A DNA stretch of 64,000 bases, taken from the NCBI GenBank assembly GCA_023078555.1, contig CM041201.1, forward strand, positions 4,223,713-4,287,712, written 5' to 3'. A program made the position numbers and the translations under genes. Below, in pieces: positions 1 to 13,329 of this stretch (the stretch's first letter is position 1; each line of letters opens with the position of its first letter). The DNA comes from Ulva prolifera (lineage: Eukaryota > Chlorophyta > Ulvophyceae > Ulvales > Ulvaceae). The notes under the pieces were generated by a model. It worked only from the letters and a program-made list of their open reading frames with translations, ran no database searches and had not been told where the DNA came from.

Positions 1-177
1 CGCAGTCATAATCAGGAAGACATGAGATCAGGCCGGACTACCAGCTGCCACATCGATGCAGTGAGGTTCCCAAGGGTCACAAACGCTGCAGGGTACAGAA
101 GCTGAAGAAGACACTCCATGATCTATGCCAGTGGCTGAGACAACCAGGACGTACGGACCAGTAGACAGGCCAAGTGC

Positions 178-435
178 TCAACGGTGAGAGCGATGAAGTG
201 CACCGATACGGCCAACTAGCAGCATCAGGCCATACCAATCCACAAATGTTGAAAGCCCTTCTGGGATGAACTCTCTCAGCATAGCTTTCAGCTTTGAGCG
301 TTCCAGTGGCTGAACAAGGATCAAGCCCATGATGTAGTCCCTTAGAGTCGTCACAAATCTCATATCATTTGTTTGGTTTTTCGTTGCCTTGACAATGGCC
401 TCGTCAATGGCACCGGCAAACTCCGCTCTATTCAT
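178..435 (-). CDS. Possible exon of an unrecognised gene leaving the window at the left
   Basis: An open frame on the minus strand starts at an ATG at 435 and encodes about 85 residues. It is rich in alternating hydrophobic and charged residues, looks like a helical protein rather than random sequence, and contains the stretch FIPEGLSTFVDWYGLML. Possible donors follow near its end, and a second short hydrophobic open stretch lies further left on the same strand (about 1-125), so the gene probably continues beyond the window. I do not recognise the family. It would be transcribed divergently from the SLY1 gene at 868, sharing the intervening 430 bp. The frame could also be chance. Confidence 0.3.
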   Translation of the reverse strand: MNRAEFAGAIDEAIVKATKNQTNDMRFVTTLRDYIMGLILVQPLERSKLKAMLREFIPEGLSTFVDWYGLMLLVGRIGALHRSHR

Positions 436-867
436 GACAAGGCGTTGCAATCTTCCTCGAAGTTCGTCACCAAATCAGCGTCCTCGCAATTCTGATCAGC
501 AGTGGCTGTGCTGCTGGGCACGGCGGGACGGACGTCACGGCTGATCGGGCTCACACGGCAGAGAGATCATGCAAAGATGACCACGCAACATTCAAGCAAT
601 TGCTGGATGTGAGCCAGCTGAGCTTGAACATGCATCGGTCCGTTTCTGACGTCGTCTCGGACAACTGGCGCATACGCATGGCGATTCATTCCATGACGCG
701 CGATAATGCAGGCACACGAGGCAAAGCCCGATCACATCTATTCAGTGTACTCGTGGTTTCGATGTGACTGATATCAGGACTCTTTTTTGGGGGGAGCTGT
801 AGGACCGGCGAAGGAACATCTGCACATGAGTCGCAGAACGACACGGCACCGAGGCTAGACACACAAC
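436..867. other. Intergenic, probable bidirectional promoter region
   Basis: About 430 bp lie between the putative minus-strand exon and the first ATG of SLY1. No conserved coding segment is visible on either strand. A short G-run occurs near 787. I see no TATA-like element that I would defend. Confidence 0.3.
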
Positions 868-3792
868 ATGGGGTTGAACTTAAGACAGCTCCAACGAGGT
901 AGGTGGTTGTTTCAGCATGGAATGTCTGAACTCTTGCTGCCGTGTCTGTATGTCGTCACCAAGATCCCCCGAGTAAACACACTAGCGCGATGAGCGATCA
1001 AGGCCTTTGATGGCCAGGATGCTGATGGCGTGAAACGACTGCAGACTCTATCGTGAAGCTTCTGCATTTCAATGTGGCTAATCGTCATGTCGGGGAAGGC
1101 CAGGGCGAAGTGTTCAAAGTCTTGGTGGTGGACTCGTTCAGCTTGAAGATCGTGGCGACACTCCTTCACACCGATGTCCTCCGTCAGCATGGTGTAACGC
1201 TTGTTCTTGCTGTAGACAAAGATCGGGAGGCCATTACGGATGCTCCAGTCGTGTACTTCGTCAGGGCACTGCCAGAGAACTGTGTTGCAATAGTCAAAGA
1301 CCTTGAAGCAGGCCTTTACAAAGAGGTGTGCATTGCCTATTTCTGACTAGCGCTGACCGTCACAAAGACGGAAGTCCGACACATGACTATCCCATTTAGC
1401 GTTGGCTTATGCACTTGTGCAGGCGCATATCAACTTCGTGTCATGGGCTCCACGTGCTCTGCTCGAGAACATCGCGGCAGGCATGGTGAAGGCCTCGACG
1501 CCCACAGTCGTTGCCAAGGTCTTTGACCAATATCTGTCTTTCATTGCGTTAGAAAATTCCCTTTTCACACTTGCGCTGGAGGACAGCTATGTGCAGCTGA
1601 ACGACAATCAGGCGTCCGAAGCACAGCTTGAGGCTGCCGTTTCAGCGGTTGTGGAGGGTCTTTTCTCAGTGTGTGCAACGCTATCTGTTGTGCCCCGGAT
1701 ACGATGTGCACCTGGAGGCCTCGCAGAGCATGTTTCGCGGGCGCTGGGGAGCAAAGTCGTCGAGCACCTGAAAGGCAAAGGCACAGGGCTATTTATGGGA
1801 AGCCTGGCAGCTCCTGCCAGCAGCGGCCGCCCTCTACTTTGCATTTTCGACCGCAACTTCGACCTGACTCCAATGGCAGAACATCCTTTCACATATAAAG
1901 CCTTGGTGCATGACTGTCTCGGCATGCACCTAAACAAAGTTGAACTCACACAGGCAGGCACAGGTGGTGCTCCAAGCAAGGCGCTGTCAATTGAAATCAC
2001 CGAAGACGATGTTTTCTGGCAACAAAATGGGCATCAAGAATTTGGTTCTGTTGCTGCTGAGATGGACACACAGGTGCGGTTCTGTATCTATTTTTGCAGA
2101 TTCTGCTTATTCCACATTCATGCAAGTAGCAGCGTGTCCGAAAATAGCTTTCCATCCCACTTCACCGTTCTCCCTTTGTTGCATGTCCAAAATGTGTAAA
2201 TTACTGCGATGCATCATTTTGTTTACAGCTTGAGCTTGAAAAGAATGATGATGTTTCTGATGTCTGGTAGTTTAAAACGCTGTCAGAGTTCGCACTCTTA
2301 ACATGGATTTGTGGGTCACGTCAAGCCATTTCGCTGGTTGAACCAGGTGCTGTCGTCAGTGATTCACTGCAGATTTTAGGAGATTGCCGTGGAAGAGAGA
2401 TGTGAATGTTGCCGCAGGGATTGGTTTGCATGGATCTGTGTTCCGATCTGACCAACCGGCTTGTTGTGCAGCTAAAGAAGTATCAAGAAGTCATGACGTC
2501 AATCACACAACGCAACGCCTTTTCAGGCGATGCAAACCCAGATGCAAATGAAGCACAAATGATTGAGGAGGCCACAAAGGCATTGATGACGACAGTGAAA
2601 AGTGTGCCGGAGCTAAGAGCACAGAAGAAGAAGCTGGATAGCCACATGAACTTGCTCTACACATTGCTACAAAACATCAAAGATCGAACTTTGGACAAAT
2701 GTCACGAATTGGGACAGAGCATACTTGGTGGTAAGGCATATTACCTGTCTGTTTGAGGCATTCAGCAAGGGCATGCGCATAGAAAAGATAATAAAGCAGC
2801 TCGTTCTGGGTATCATGGGTGTAAGCATTACTTCTCAGTCACGCTGTGAGCGCTTGTGTGTGTGTGTTTATAGGCAATGCAGGATTGGTGGAGGTCAAGG
2901 AGGCGCTGCAAAGCACTTCAAGCCTCGCTGAAGACAAGTTGCGGTTGTGCATCCTGTTCCTATTGGTGACGGAGAAGCTTCCTTCAGAAAGTGAAACGAA
3001 TGAGATACAGGAGGCTCTGAAAGCAGTGGGTGCTGAAGTTGAGGCGTTTCAGTATGTATTGAGGATGCGCCAGATGAATCTGACTGGAGCGAGCATGTCA
3101 GGGCCCTCGCAAAATGCTGCTAGCAAGAGCTCTGGATCGCTGCTTGGATTGGTAGACTCTAGCATCGTTTCGGGAATTGCCGGGCAGTTCGGCAAACAAT
3201 TGACGAAGCTGGTTGGGGGCTCACGACAGGTCCGCATTGTCAGAAAGCTGTGGACACAATTCTGACTGGAGGCGTTGAATAGCCTGGATTTGTTGACCTT
3301 TGAGATTGCCGCACTGTGTCTAGATGTGCATGTACCGCCCTGCTCGTGTGAATCAAGTATGATGTGCTGGTGAACTGCATTGCAGGGTAGTCTTTCTACA
3401 CCGAGCTGTGGGTTTATGCGGATTCACTTGCTGCTGTGATTGACAACATCATGCTGCTGCAGGCTCTGGTCGTTAGTACAGTGGCACAGCTGATGGATGG
3501 GGACCAGCCAGGGAAGGGGTCTACTGGCGGCGCTGCAGATAGCTTTGTGACCATCGATCCGATGTTACAGGCGAGCAAATCAACAGCAGAAGCGCAGCTA
3601 GGCGCTGTGCAGGAAGCAATAGTTTTCATAGTGGGGGGCGGAAACTATTTGGAACGTGAGCGGCTAGTGCAATGGGGGAATTCATGTACTCCTAAGCGTG
3701 GGATCATATATGGCTCCACTGAGCTCCTGACAGGAAAGCAGTTCTGTGAACAGCTTGCTGTGCTAGGTAGGCGGAGTCAAGGCATAGCATAA
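868..3792 (+). CDS. SLY1: SLY1/SCFD1, Sec1-Munc18 family protein of ER-Golgi fusion
   Basis: SLY1 binds the syntaxin-5 type SNARE (Sed5) and supports SNARE assembly for vesicle fusion between ER and Golgi. Six exons can be read: 868-898, 1045-1325, 1423-2073, 2472-2730, 2883-3229 and 3463-3792. All have GT-AG borders and compatible phases. Exon 1 encodes only MGLNLRQLQR, matching the N-terminus typical of SLY1, which fixes the start. Further family signatures are RQHGVTL near residue 60, CIFDRNFDLTPM in the middle, the FWQQNGHQEF segment at the end of exon 3, and the C-terminal IVFIVGGGNYLE. Length, roughly 630 residues, fits the family. The stop lies 127 bp from the stop of convergent CTR9, so the 3' UTRs probably overlap. 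Assignment is secure; the exon 4-6 joins are less so. Confidence 0.93.
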
Positions 3793-3919
3793 GAAAAATA
3801 TGATTTCGTCACGGAGTACACACGTGGATGTCAGTAGGCAGTAGAAGTTGACGGACTCATTACATATACCGTGAGCACATCACCACGGGAACAAAACCAC
3901 AAACATATTGGCACATATA

Positions 3920-6900
3920 TCAGTCGTCATCTGATTCCAAGATGCCTTTCAAACGCTTATCTGCTGGCGATCCATTTTTCTCTTCTAGGTCTTCAGGCAC
4001 ATCAAAGTCAGCAAGCCCGGCCATATCATCAGGGTCTGCTACACTCGCCAGTTTCCGTTTCTTCGACTTGATCTTCTTCTTGGCTGGCGCGTCTTCGTCC
4101 ATGAGCACATCCGCAGTGCCCTTCTCATCCTGTGAGTTGTACCCTGCCTCCCTTATGCGGCGCTCTTCAGCCCTGCAAGGCATTATCAATCAGCCACAGC
4201 ATTGTCAATCAGCTCTCTGTTATCTCAAGCAATCAGCTATCCTCGGAACAAGACCCAGAGGTTCTGTGCAGCATACTCCGCGGATCTTGCATCAGCCTCC
4301 ATGGCTGCTTCATCATATTCCCCATCGCTGCTGTCCTCATCTTCGTTCATCGCCGCTTCCACCTCAGCAGCGTACATCTGCGCTTGCTCGAGCTCAGCCT
4401 TAGCCTGTTTATCCCTGATTTTGGCAGCCTTGTTGGAATCGCCTTTCTTAGCCGCCTACACCGTGCTGATGTTATTCAGACACCTCAGAACAAAAACACC
4501 TGCAACGGCCTGGCCACAAGAGCACACCGCATCCATTGCCATCTTGTTCTTCCATTCCTCATTCCGACTTCTCCACTGCTCCTCGTATGCGCTGAGCTCC
4601 CGACGCCTTGTCTCCTCCTTTGTCTTCTCAATTTCCTGATTCATCTGCCGTTTCAAGGCATCTGCTTCTTCGAGAATGCGAGTCTTCTCCTCTTGCTCAG
4701 CAATGAGCTTCTGCATTCCACCATTGCAAGGCCTTTGCAACTGACGTGGTTTCTAAATGGTGCACATGAGCCGGGTGGACATGACAAATCTGAGTCTAGT
4801 GTATGAGCATTATACCTGCCTACTTGCTAGAGCTTCCGATTTTTTCTTGATCTGATCATCAGAGTCTTTGACAGCTTTCTTGCAGAATTCCACATGAGCC
4901 TTGAGATTCTCGGGCTTGAGGGCCCATTGCTGCAGCAGCTTTTTGGGCAGCTTACACAATTTCATGAAGATGTTGATGGCCTGCCGCAGCTCCAGCTTTG
5001 CTGATTGAAGCTCCTCCAGAGTGGCCTGCGCTTGTGATGCTCTCTTCTTCAACACCTTCGACACTGGACTGCGTCAGTTGATACATACACACAATTGAAC
5101 AGCAGCAAAATTTTACATCAAGGCGTTCAGCATAAGGAGTCTGAGCCGCACTAGTGCTGCCGCCTGTTGCATGGTCAGCGCCAGATTGAACAACAAGGAC
5201 TGTACATGTGGGAACAAATGGACAGCCCTGAGCAGAGCCATTTTGGACTTCTTGATATCTTTGTTGTCGTAGTATGCCCTTGCCAACCACAGCAGCACCT
5301 TGCTGTCTTTCTTCCCATAGAATCGGTTGAGTGCTGCATCATACATGCGCGCTGCCTCTTCTGCTTCGTTCCTTGCCAGATGCAAAGATCCAAGGTTCAC
5401 CCACACCTGGATACATACATGACGTTGGAGACGTGCACGTTCACCATGAAATGCTCTCAGGCCTTCTTCTTGTGAGGCTGATATCTCGCTAGAACAGGAG
5501 GCATGCCTGTGAAGAAGCTCGAAGGAAAAGAAGCTCGTTAATATTTCAAATGACAGAGACAAGTAACTCTTTGCAAATGCCTAGATTCGGATGTTTCATT
5601 GTGACAGGCAACGCAGTATAGTATGTGGACATCACAGATGTGCGGCTGAAAGACTACATCGTACATCAGGAACTTCAACGAATCCTGAGGTCAAGGCAGC
5701 ACTTTCTCGAAGCTGGCTGAAAATGCTACGAGCAGCCTCGAGCCTGCCCAGTGAGGCTAGTACAGCTCCCAAGCCGTTCGCAGCATAAATGTTGCCCTTC
5801 TGCAAGTTGAGGGCCTCTGAAAAATGCCTCGCTGCAGCTGCCAAATGCTGCAAGCACCGCAGCATGTCACGAGCCGACGCAGATTGTTCAACCATTCGTG
5901 CACACCACATATGTGCCGGCTGTTGAGCAACAGCATTTTTAGCAGCTCTTGCATCGATGACGTGACCCCCTAAAGGATGATAATCCATATGAGTGCTCTC
6001 AAGATGAGCGGCACTGGATCCAGCAGCAACGCAGCATGATCCGGGGGATCAATGGCACTGTGTCCACGATGTTGAACGCGGACATACCTCAAAGCGCGTC
6101 TTTTGAGCTACGGCGTCTTGAGGCTTCTGCCCAGGTCGACGGTGAGGAGCACTGAGAAAGTAAGTGTTGCCCAGCAGCACATGACCGAAGCTCTTCGCTT
6201 CATCTGTCTTTGCCGCCTTGACAACATCACGAGCATACTCCTGCAACATGACCGCCGCTCTGACCACAGGCATGCGCCGCATCAATTTGTTGCTGCAAAC
6301 TACGTCCACCGTGGTCTGTATGATAATGAACATCCAGGGATATGGAACAAGATCCATGCCTTTGCGGAAGCCCAGCTCTCAACTCGCTGCTTGATCATGC
6401 ACAGGACAGCGAGTCCATCCTCCTTACCAGCCGGGAGTTCCAGGCACCGCTTGAACAGCGTCTCTGCATCGGTCTTGTGCCCACACATGTACTTCATGTA
6501 TCCGAGGCGGATGATGCAGTCCGTGTAGTCAGGGTGGTCCTTCAGTACGTTCTCGTACCCCTGCTGTGCTCCACGGAGGTCACCCTGGGCTTCTCTACAC
6601 CTGGCCGCATTGTAACGCATGGTTGCCATACATTCTGCAGGCAGGGCCTCCGCACTGCCTGCATGTGACATGTACGTGAACACTTTGTGGCTGACACCTT
6701 GACATGAACAGATGGAGAATTGGGGCAACGGCGTGAAGCTGCCGCACAGTGGCGCCAGCACAGACGAGCAGCCAGGGACCGCCTTCCATGCCTCGTTCGG
6801 CAGCCGACTTGATAGTGCGCACCAGTCTCCAAAGCCGCTGACGCCTCCTGCATTAGATCCAGGGCAGCATCAACCTGTTTTGAGCGGTACTCAAGGACTG

Positions 6901-7160
6901 CGGTGTTGTTCATAAGACGAGCGCTGGGGCCGTATCCATCATTTTCGGCCATGTCTCGCCGCAGCTGCATCGCCCTTTTCAAAGCAACTAGGCTCTGTGC
7001 AGGATCAACGATTGCCAGCACATCTCCGAGCATCTCCTACAAGTTGTGCCACAGCTTTTGTTTGGGCCATATCAAATGCTCTGAGTATTCGCAGCACCTG
7101 CTGAAAAGTTACACGCATGCTTGGATAAGTGACACAGAACTTCAAGCGTATACCTGGGAA

Positions 7161-7191
<31 letters not shown>

Positions 7192-9188
7192 TGGACTTCG
7201 ACACATTACTGCCCTGGAGATGGTGCTTGTTGGCTGGTCTGTGACTGCAGCACTGCGTAGTGTCATGTAGGCTGGCACCAGGCCGCACCTGGACATCTGC
7301 ATTGCTGCTATGGTGCTGTGCTCCCTCTTTCAGGAGCTCAACCTTTGGCTGGGCCGGCATGCCGGATGTCGTCTGAGGCAGCAGCTTGCCCATCAGAAGG
7401 AGAGAATCCACGTCCTTGCTTCTGTTCAGGCGTAGGCTCTTGTCCAGCGCGGTAACGGCATTGACGATTTGCTCCTGCAGGTAGTTAAAGCTGGCAAGGT
7501 TACTCGAGCAGATGGCATATTGGCCACGCCTTGAATGTTTCAAGGAGTAGCATCAACACAATTTCTAGTGGTATGCTGCAGACACACGCAGCCAGATGCA
7601 GCAAAGTCCATGGACATCTCTGCAAGCAATCGCTAACAGCAATATGCTTCCACTGCATGCCTGAGGGCGTGCCTTGCGAATAAGCATTTGCGCCATCCCA
7701 TAGTGTGCCAGAGGAGTCTCTTGGGCTTCAATGCTCTTGGAATACTCCCTAGTTGTGTCTTCTAGAGGCAACCCAGCTGCATGCATGGCGCGAGCAAGCA
7801 TGCAGTGGGAATATGCTCTTGTTGCTGGTTCTGTCGCAAGGGCCACCTGCAAAACACAATGTGCCCCTGGGTAAAACAGCCACACAGCCATCTGAAGATG
7901 CTCCCAACCCGAAGGTGAGCCACTTTGAGCCACAGGACCTGCGTTTACGTTATTTGCGCTTCAGTGGTTCTAAGTCAGTGACTGAAGCATGTATGCAACA
8001 GCTGCACACCACGTACCGCAAGTCTTGCATGGTCTAAAGCCGTCTGGCTATCTCCCTTCACAAGAGCAAGCTGTGCTAACACGGCATTCAATTGTGGTAG
8101 GTATGGGTCGAGCTTGTGAGCTTGCTCCAACAGCTCTAGGCACCTGTTAAGACCTGAGTTGGTACTGCTGATAAGGCCGACAGCTGCAAGGCCCATGCAG
8201 CCTCTTGCGCTGTTCCCATCTACTGCCAGGACACGTTCATAGGTGAGTCGAGCCATGTGTAGTTCACCAAGCTTCATATAGCATGCTGCTATTCCAAGCC
8301 GGATATCATTGGAGCATGGTGACGCGTGCGCGAGGCCGAGCGCCTCTGTCAGCAATGGCAGAGCCTGGCGGTACTCCCCACTCTTGCAAAGCAGCTGCGC
8401 ACACATGTACGTTTTGATGAAGGGCTATATAATGTAGGGATGACATGAGATCATAACCAAGCTGAGACCTTGAGGTCTCCCCAACCCGGATCTGCACCGA
8501 TTGACTTGCTGAGGCTGGACAGTGTACGAGTCTCACCTGAGCAAGAGCCAGATGTGGCGCAACAGTTTTCCGTGCACCTATGCCTTTGGCACGTTGCAAA
8601 GTGCCCTTTGCAGCCATGGTATTCTCTGACACGGTCGCCTGATACTGTGCTCTGGTGAGCAACAGCTGTACATTATTTGGATGCAACGATTCCGCGGCCG
8701 TCAGTGGGTGATTGGCTGAGCTTGATATTTTATCTAGTGTCATGGCATCACGGCTCTCGCCGTTGACGTACTCATCCAGCTTCATTTGCACTCTGAAGCA
8801 TCGGGTTTGCACTTGCACTGCACGTAGCTTCTGAAGTTCATGTTCTGGAGCATTCTTGGGTTCCTCTAGTTGGGTCAGCTTCCTGTAAGAACTCTTTTCC
8901 GTGTTTGATCGCTGACAACGCTGATTCGCTGTGCTAAAGGACCTCCGAATGGAACTGGTTCTATGCACTACGACCAGATCGGTGAGAGCCATGAGCGCAC
9001 AGTAAAATTTTATCGCATAAATCGATGTCTCCATTCTTGAGGTAGCTCAGGGCTATGTCGATCCATTTCGATGGTGCCGCAGATTCGTTGATCAAGAGGG
9101 AAGTGATCGTCTCGACATCCTTGTGAACCTGCGGAGGTGGAATTTGCACAACATAGTGGCCGGCAATGACCTGAAGCTCTTCCTCCAT
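3920..9188 (-). CDS. CTR9: CTR9, TPR scaffold subunit of the PAF1 transcription elongation complex
   Basis: CTR9 is the TPR scaffold of PAF1C, which travels with RNA polymerase II and promotes H2B ubiquitylation and H3 methylation. The gene has many exons. The start ATG at 9188 opens a segment ending SYLKNGDIDL. Successive TPR exons follow around 8970-8440, 8400-7975, 7850-7670, 7540-7289, 7040-6760, 6680-6300, 6240-6050, 5990-5640, 5400-5110 and 5064-4810. The family motif IYAANGLGAVLASLG is clear near 5790. A highly charged coiled-coil segment (about 4740-4456) and an acidic/lysine-rich tail (4189-3920) end in three aspartates, as in animal and plant CTR9. The intron between the exons ending at 7289 and starting near 7040 holds a run of 29 G on the plus strand. 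The upstream same-strand neighbour stops 247 bp away. Exact splice sites in the N-terminal third are uncertain. Confidence 0.92.
7162..7190. repeat. 29-nt poly(G)/poly(C) homopolymer inside a CTR9 intron
   Basis: An uninterrupted run of 29 G on the plus strand, read as C29 in the CTR9 transcript. It sits mid-intron, about 120 nt upstream of the acceptor (…cttgtag) used for the next exon, and is followed in the sense direction by tttcccag, which itself resembles an acceptor. The exact length could be affected by sequencing. Confidence 0.95.
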
Positions 9189-9435
9189 ACGAAGATTGCT
9201 TCACCGGGGCAGTGAACAGGACATGTGTACCGCAAGTGGGGGAGCCGGGATAGAGAACCGGACTCAGGCCGCGATGCTGCAACAGATTACGCCTTTAGAA
9301 AGCTTGAATGATCAAAGTTCAAACTAATCCAGTGTGCTCAGAGAAAGATGCTACACGTTCTTTACGTTCCGCTGCATGTGTTCTACACTTGTTATCGCGA
9401 AAAGTCGGAGAGCATGCATCACTGACGGTACAAAG

Positions 9436-11989
9436 CTACCCCGTTGTCACATACTCTCTAACCTGCCCATCCAATTGTTTAATTGCTATGTCACTATAAT
9501 TTGGCGTAGACTTGAGCATGAGGTCCGACAGGGTCCCAATCTCAGTTGGCATGCCGGACAAGCGGCCATCCTGTTCGTGCACTTGAACTTCAACGTAGTC
9601 TCCGGGCTGGAGAGCGTTGAAGCTTCTATGTATTCCATGAACGCGGACGGAACTCGTAGTGGCTTCTGCAGGAATCCGAATAGACATAAATCCATCAGTT
9701 CTACCTTTCAAAAAATTGGGCCCAGACTTGGACGGTCCTTCCACAAGCACCTGCAAAGACTCAGCGATGGTCAGACCCGGCAGGAGTAGGCATCGCAAAA
9801 AGATAATTCTGATCCGGTGATGTACCACATGGATCGGCCGGCGTTTCCATCTGACAGTCACATCCCGAAGCAGCAGTAACCATGCAGCAACAGCGTGAAC
9901 GTGCACACAACACTCAAGAGACAGCCTCGACAGTGGTGTGAGAGCGGACCAATTGCCTGGTTCCATGCAGTTCACGCCGACGGCTAGCGACTCCTTCTTT
10001 GAACACAGACATGGCCTCGGCCAAACGCCTTTTCTTCACAGCTAATGGAACATCATCCTGATAGCGTCTTGCCGCATGTGTCCGTTCACGGTCACTGTAT
10101 GCGAACAAGAAACCGACAGGAAACCGGTGCTTCTGCAGCAGGTCAAGGGTCTCTTGGTGGTCCTCCTCTGTTTCCCCACAGAAGCCGACAATGATGTCAG
10201 TCGAAAATGTGACCCCGGGCATCATCGTAAGTGCACGCTCCAAAAGCGCATCATATGACTCCCGATCGTATCCACGTCGCATCAAGGACAGCATCCGGCT
10301 GGATCCACTCTGAGCCGGCATGTGCAGGTGCTTGCAGATATTTCCGTGAGACGCAATGACTGCCAGGCAGTCGTCATCGAAGTCTTTGGGATGTGGGGAC
10401 GTAAATCGAATACGCATATCCTTGTTCACCATGGCAACCCTGTAAGCAGTTGCCTGGTGTATGCGCACCATACCAGTGCGCGTTGGTGCGAGCCATATAC
10501 TTATGCATGGGCACGCCATGCTTGTTTCATGTAGGCTACCATGTTGTGTTGCAATACGGTACGCACACATGGAACCTTGATGCAAGACTCTTTCATCGAA
10601 TCCAGAATGATGCAAATGTAAGTACGTCGAGCAAACCAGCACAAGCGACAGGCAGTGGCGCACCTTTCCAACAGGTCTGCGAAAACAATGGCGCCTTCTC
10701 GGTTTGGTTTGTACACGCTGCGGAAACCCTGAGCATACCAGCGCTCAGCACTGGCAGAACCAGGCAATGGCAGCCTGGATTGGGCACTGAAATCTGCATA
10801 GCTGTTGACATTCTGGCCTAAGAGTGTCACTTCTTTGACACCGGCGTCGCTCAACCGTCGCACCTCATCAACTATGCTGCTGGCAGGCCTGGATCGCTCC
10901 CGACCGCTGCACCCTCGCACACCTCGTGATGCATCAGAATTCAGCAATAAGCAGCACATCGCAAACATGCAGACTCGTATACGGGCCTGCCATGCTTTAT
11001 TTTCACAGGTACAGGGTACAGTGTGATGCGCACAGGACAATGTCGAGGCATCGCACCGAGTGTAAGGCACCACACAGAAGGAGCACATGTTGTTGCATCC
11101 TCGCATGATACTCACAAAGGCTGCATGGCTGCCGGCGGATCTCACGGGAGCAACATCTGCATATGTTTCCTCCACACTAAGCTGCACATTCATAGCATGA
11201 TTGGCCCCATCCCTTACCATCTGCAGCAACCGCGGAAGATCCCTATATGCGTCTGGACCTGCAATGCGCATATGTGACTCCTTGTGCATGTCTGTGACAG
11301 CAGTGCAAGTACTTGTGCATGGATTGACTACAATGTACCTGCTACAACTTGAACGAGCTGGCTCTCAAGTAGCCTGTCCTTCGAGCGCTCCGCCATGCAC
11401 CCCAACACGGCGATGACGGGTTGCTGAGTCTGCGATTCTGCCATACTTGCTTTCAGATTGCGCAGCTTGCCCCATACTTTTTGCTCGGCACCTTCTCTGA
11501 TTGCGCAGGTGTTTAACATGATCACATCGGCAGCTGCCTCTGAGCTTGCAAACGTATACCCAGACGATGTGAGTATGGATGTAATGAGCTCTGAATCACT
11601 GACATTCATCTGGCATCCGTAAGTTTTGAGAAAGACTGTTGGCTGCGAGGCAGCGCCTTGAAAATTGGAAGCACTTGAACGCGCCTGAAAACGTGCATAC
11701 GACATTGCATTGCAGCTGAGCAACAGCACATAGCAGCTTGTGACCTTGATCAGAGGTTTCTCTATAGAAAACAAACGCCATCATTACAGAAGTCACTCCT
11801 TACCTCATGCTGCGGCCCTCTGTCAGGGCATGATAGCTCCCCCCTGCGCAGGAACTCCCGCAGCCCCGGTCCGTCTGACAGACTAGCGTACCCCGCTGCA
11901 CGAGGCAGCGGGATAGAAGGCGACATTGCACTGCGGCCATTGCAAAAGCAGAGGACAGATGCATGCAGTCGGAAAGCTGCCTTTCGCAT
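9436..11989 (-). CDS. CDK5RAP1: CDK5RAP1/MiaB-type tRNA methylthiotransferase (radical SAM)
   Basis: This family converts N6-isopentenyladenosine in tRNA to its 2-methylthio form, in mitochondria or plastids of eukaryotes. Six exons fit: 11989-11804, 11684-11339, 11258-11057, 10906-10664, 10439-9950 and 9750-9436, all GT-AG. Exon 1 is rich in Arg, Ala and Ser and probably an organelle-targeting peptide. Exon 2 carries the UPF0004 domain with cysteines in [15 protein letters not shown] and VLGCMAE. The radical-SAM cluster motif CNNMCSFC is in exon 3, and [10 protein letters not shown] is in exon 4. Exon 5 has LHMPAQSGS and the [12 protein letters not shown] segment. Exon 6 is a TRAM domain. 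The frame opens upstream of 11989, but only with non-ATG codons, so the ATG at 11989 is chosen. Whether the target is mitochondrial or plastid tRNA is not decided by sequence. Confidence 0.92.
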
Positions 11990-13329
11990 TCCAAATGGCT
12001 GTCTTCGCAATGTTCAACCTAACTTCCGGCAGGTGCACGCTTCCAAAGCGACAGCATGCACCATGGTAGGTTTTTGTGGCCGAGCCACGCGATCACGCTG
12101 ATTTGCTGATGTGTTAGTGTGTTGTGCCAGATGTTCATTTCCGAAGATGAACGGTATGCCAAGCTGTGGAAGTCGCACCAAAGCCACCCGACACGCTCTG
12201 CCATGCCCCTAGAGCAATAACCCCCGTCCGCAAATACGGTGTTGCGAGGTCGCATCGCATGACACAAATGCTCTCCAATAATTTCGACAATTTGATCAAA
12301 GTGCTGCCTGTATGCTCGTGTCACGTTCGATGTCTCGACGGTGCGGAACGCCGTCAGCGCAGTATTCGCCATCCTTGGTTGCACATTCCTGGCTTAGGCC
12401 CTGGTCATACCTTTTTCGGCAATAGATTAGGGGCTGCGTGGACCCCGACTGCGTCCTCGCGCTGGCAGTCGACCGCGACAAGCGTCGCCGGTCGAGATGT
12501 TGGTTACACGGCAATCGGCTGGTGCGCTCGCCTTTCTGCTCAATCGATTCGCAAAATTTTGATCTGTATTACGAAGCAACGCCGTTGCGGAAAGCAGTCC
12601 GTGAAGAGGCGGTCTCTTCGGTCATCGTAACTGTGTGGCCCTATTGTAGCCACACGCTTAAGCTTCCCCCGCGCGCGCATGTCCTTTCATTCGCAGACTC
12701 GGTTTTTTCTGGATGTGTCGTGCAGTCGTACCGTTTTTTTTATGCCTGAGAGGTTTTGGCAGTCTGGCTCGACTACGCTCAGCATATCGTAAGCACGTTA
12801 TACAAACGTACACCATGTTGACAGCTATAGCCCCAAATCTCTTGATGCGTAGCGGTGGCTGTGCCGCGACGATGCGTCGGTTTTTGTCCAACCCGTCACT
12901 GAGTGCCTGCCAGCTCGTGTTTCGCCACAAGCGGCCGGTTCGGAGCCTTTCCGTTTAGTCACTATTGCAAGGAATCAAATGACACCGTTCAAGATCTCTT
13001 GTTTCCGCATTTTGTAGTGTGATACGAGTCGGGCTTCCGCGTTCATGACCGATCTCGTCACGCGTCCATCGATAAAACGTGTGCAACGAGTATGCTTGTC
13101 CAACTCACACGATACTCTGTGCATCTTTTGTGAAGTTTTCGCATTCAGAATCTTTGCTGCCTCTGCTGACAGCGTCGTTCAAGCACACGATTACCACTCC
13201 CTTGTCCGTGTTCGTGTCGAGAGCAGTTCTCACCGCATCGTTGCGCTTTTGTTTAATGTCTCAAATCCACGGTCGCTTCTGCCCGAGCGACTGGTTCCCG
13301 TTTGATGTTGGCGGGTGCGGGTACGTGGC
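11990..13329. other. Intergenic region between divergent genes
   Basis: 1.34 kb separate the methylthiotransferase start from the Tudor protein start. Several open frames of 60-150 codons occur on both strands, but they overlap one another, mostly lack ATG starts and show no recognisable domain. I see no RNA gene or repeat that I can support. The region probably holds both promoters and 5' UTRs. Confidence 0.4.

Noticed and set aside
12166-12630. 154-codon plus-strand frame between the methylthiotransferase and the Tudor gene
   Set aside because: No recognisable domain, overlapping frames on the other strand, and no family-like motifs. It is treated as intergenic.
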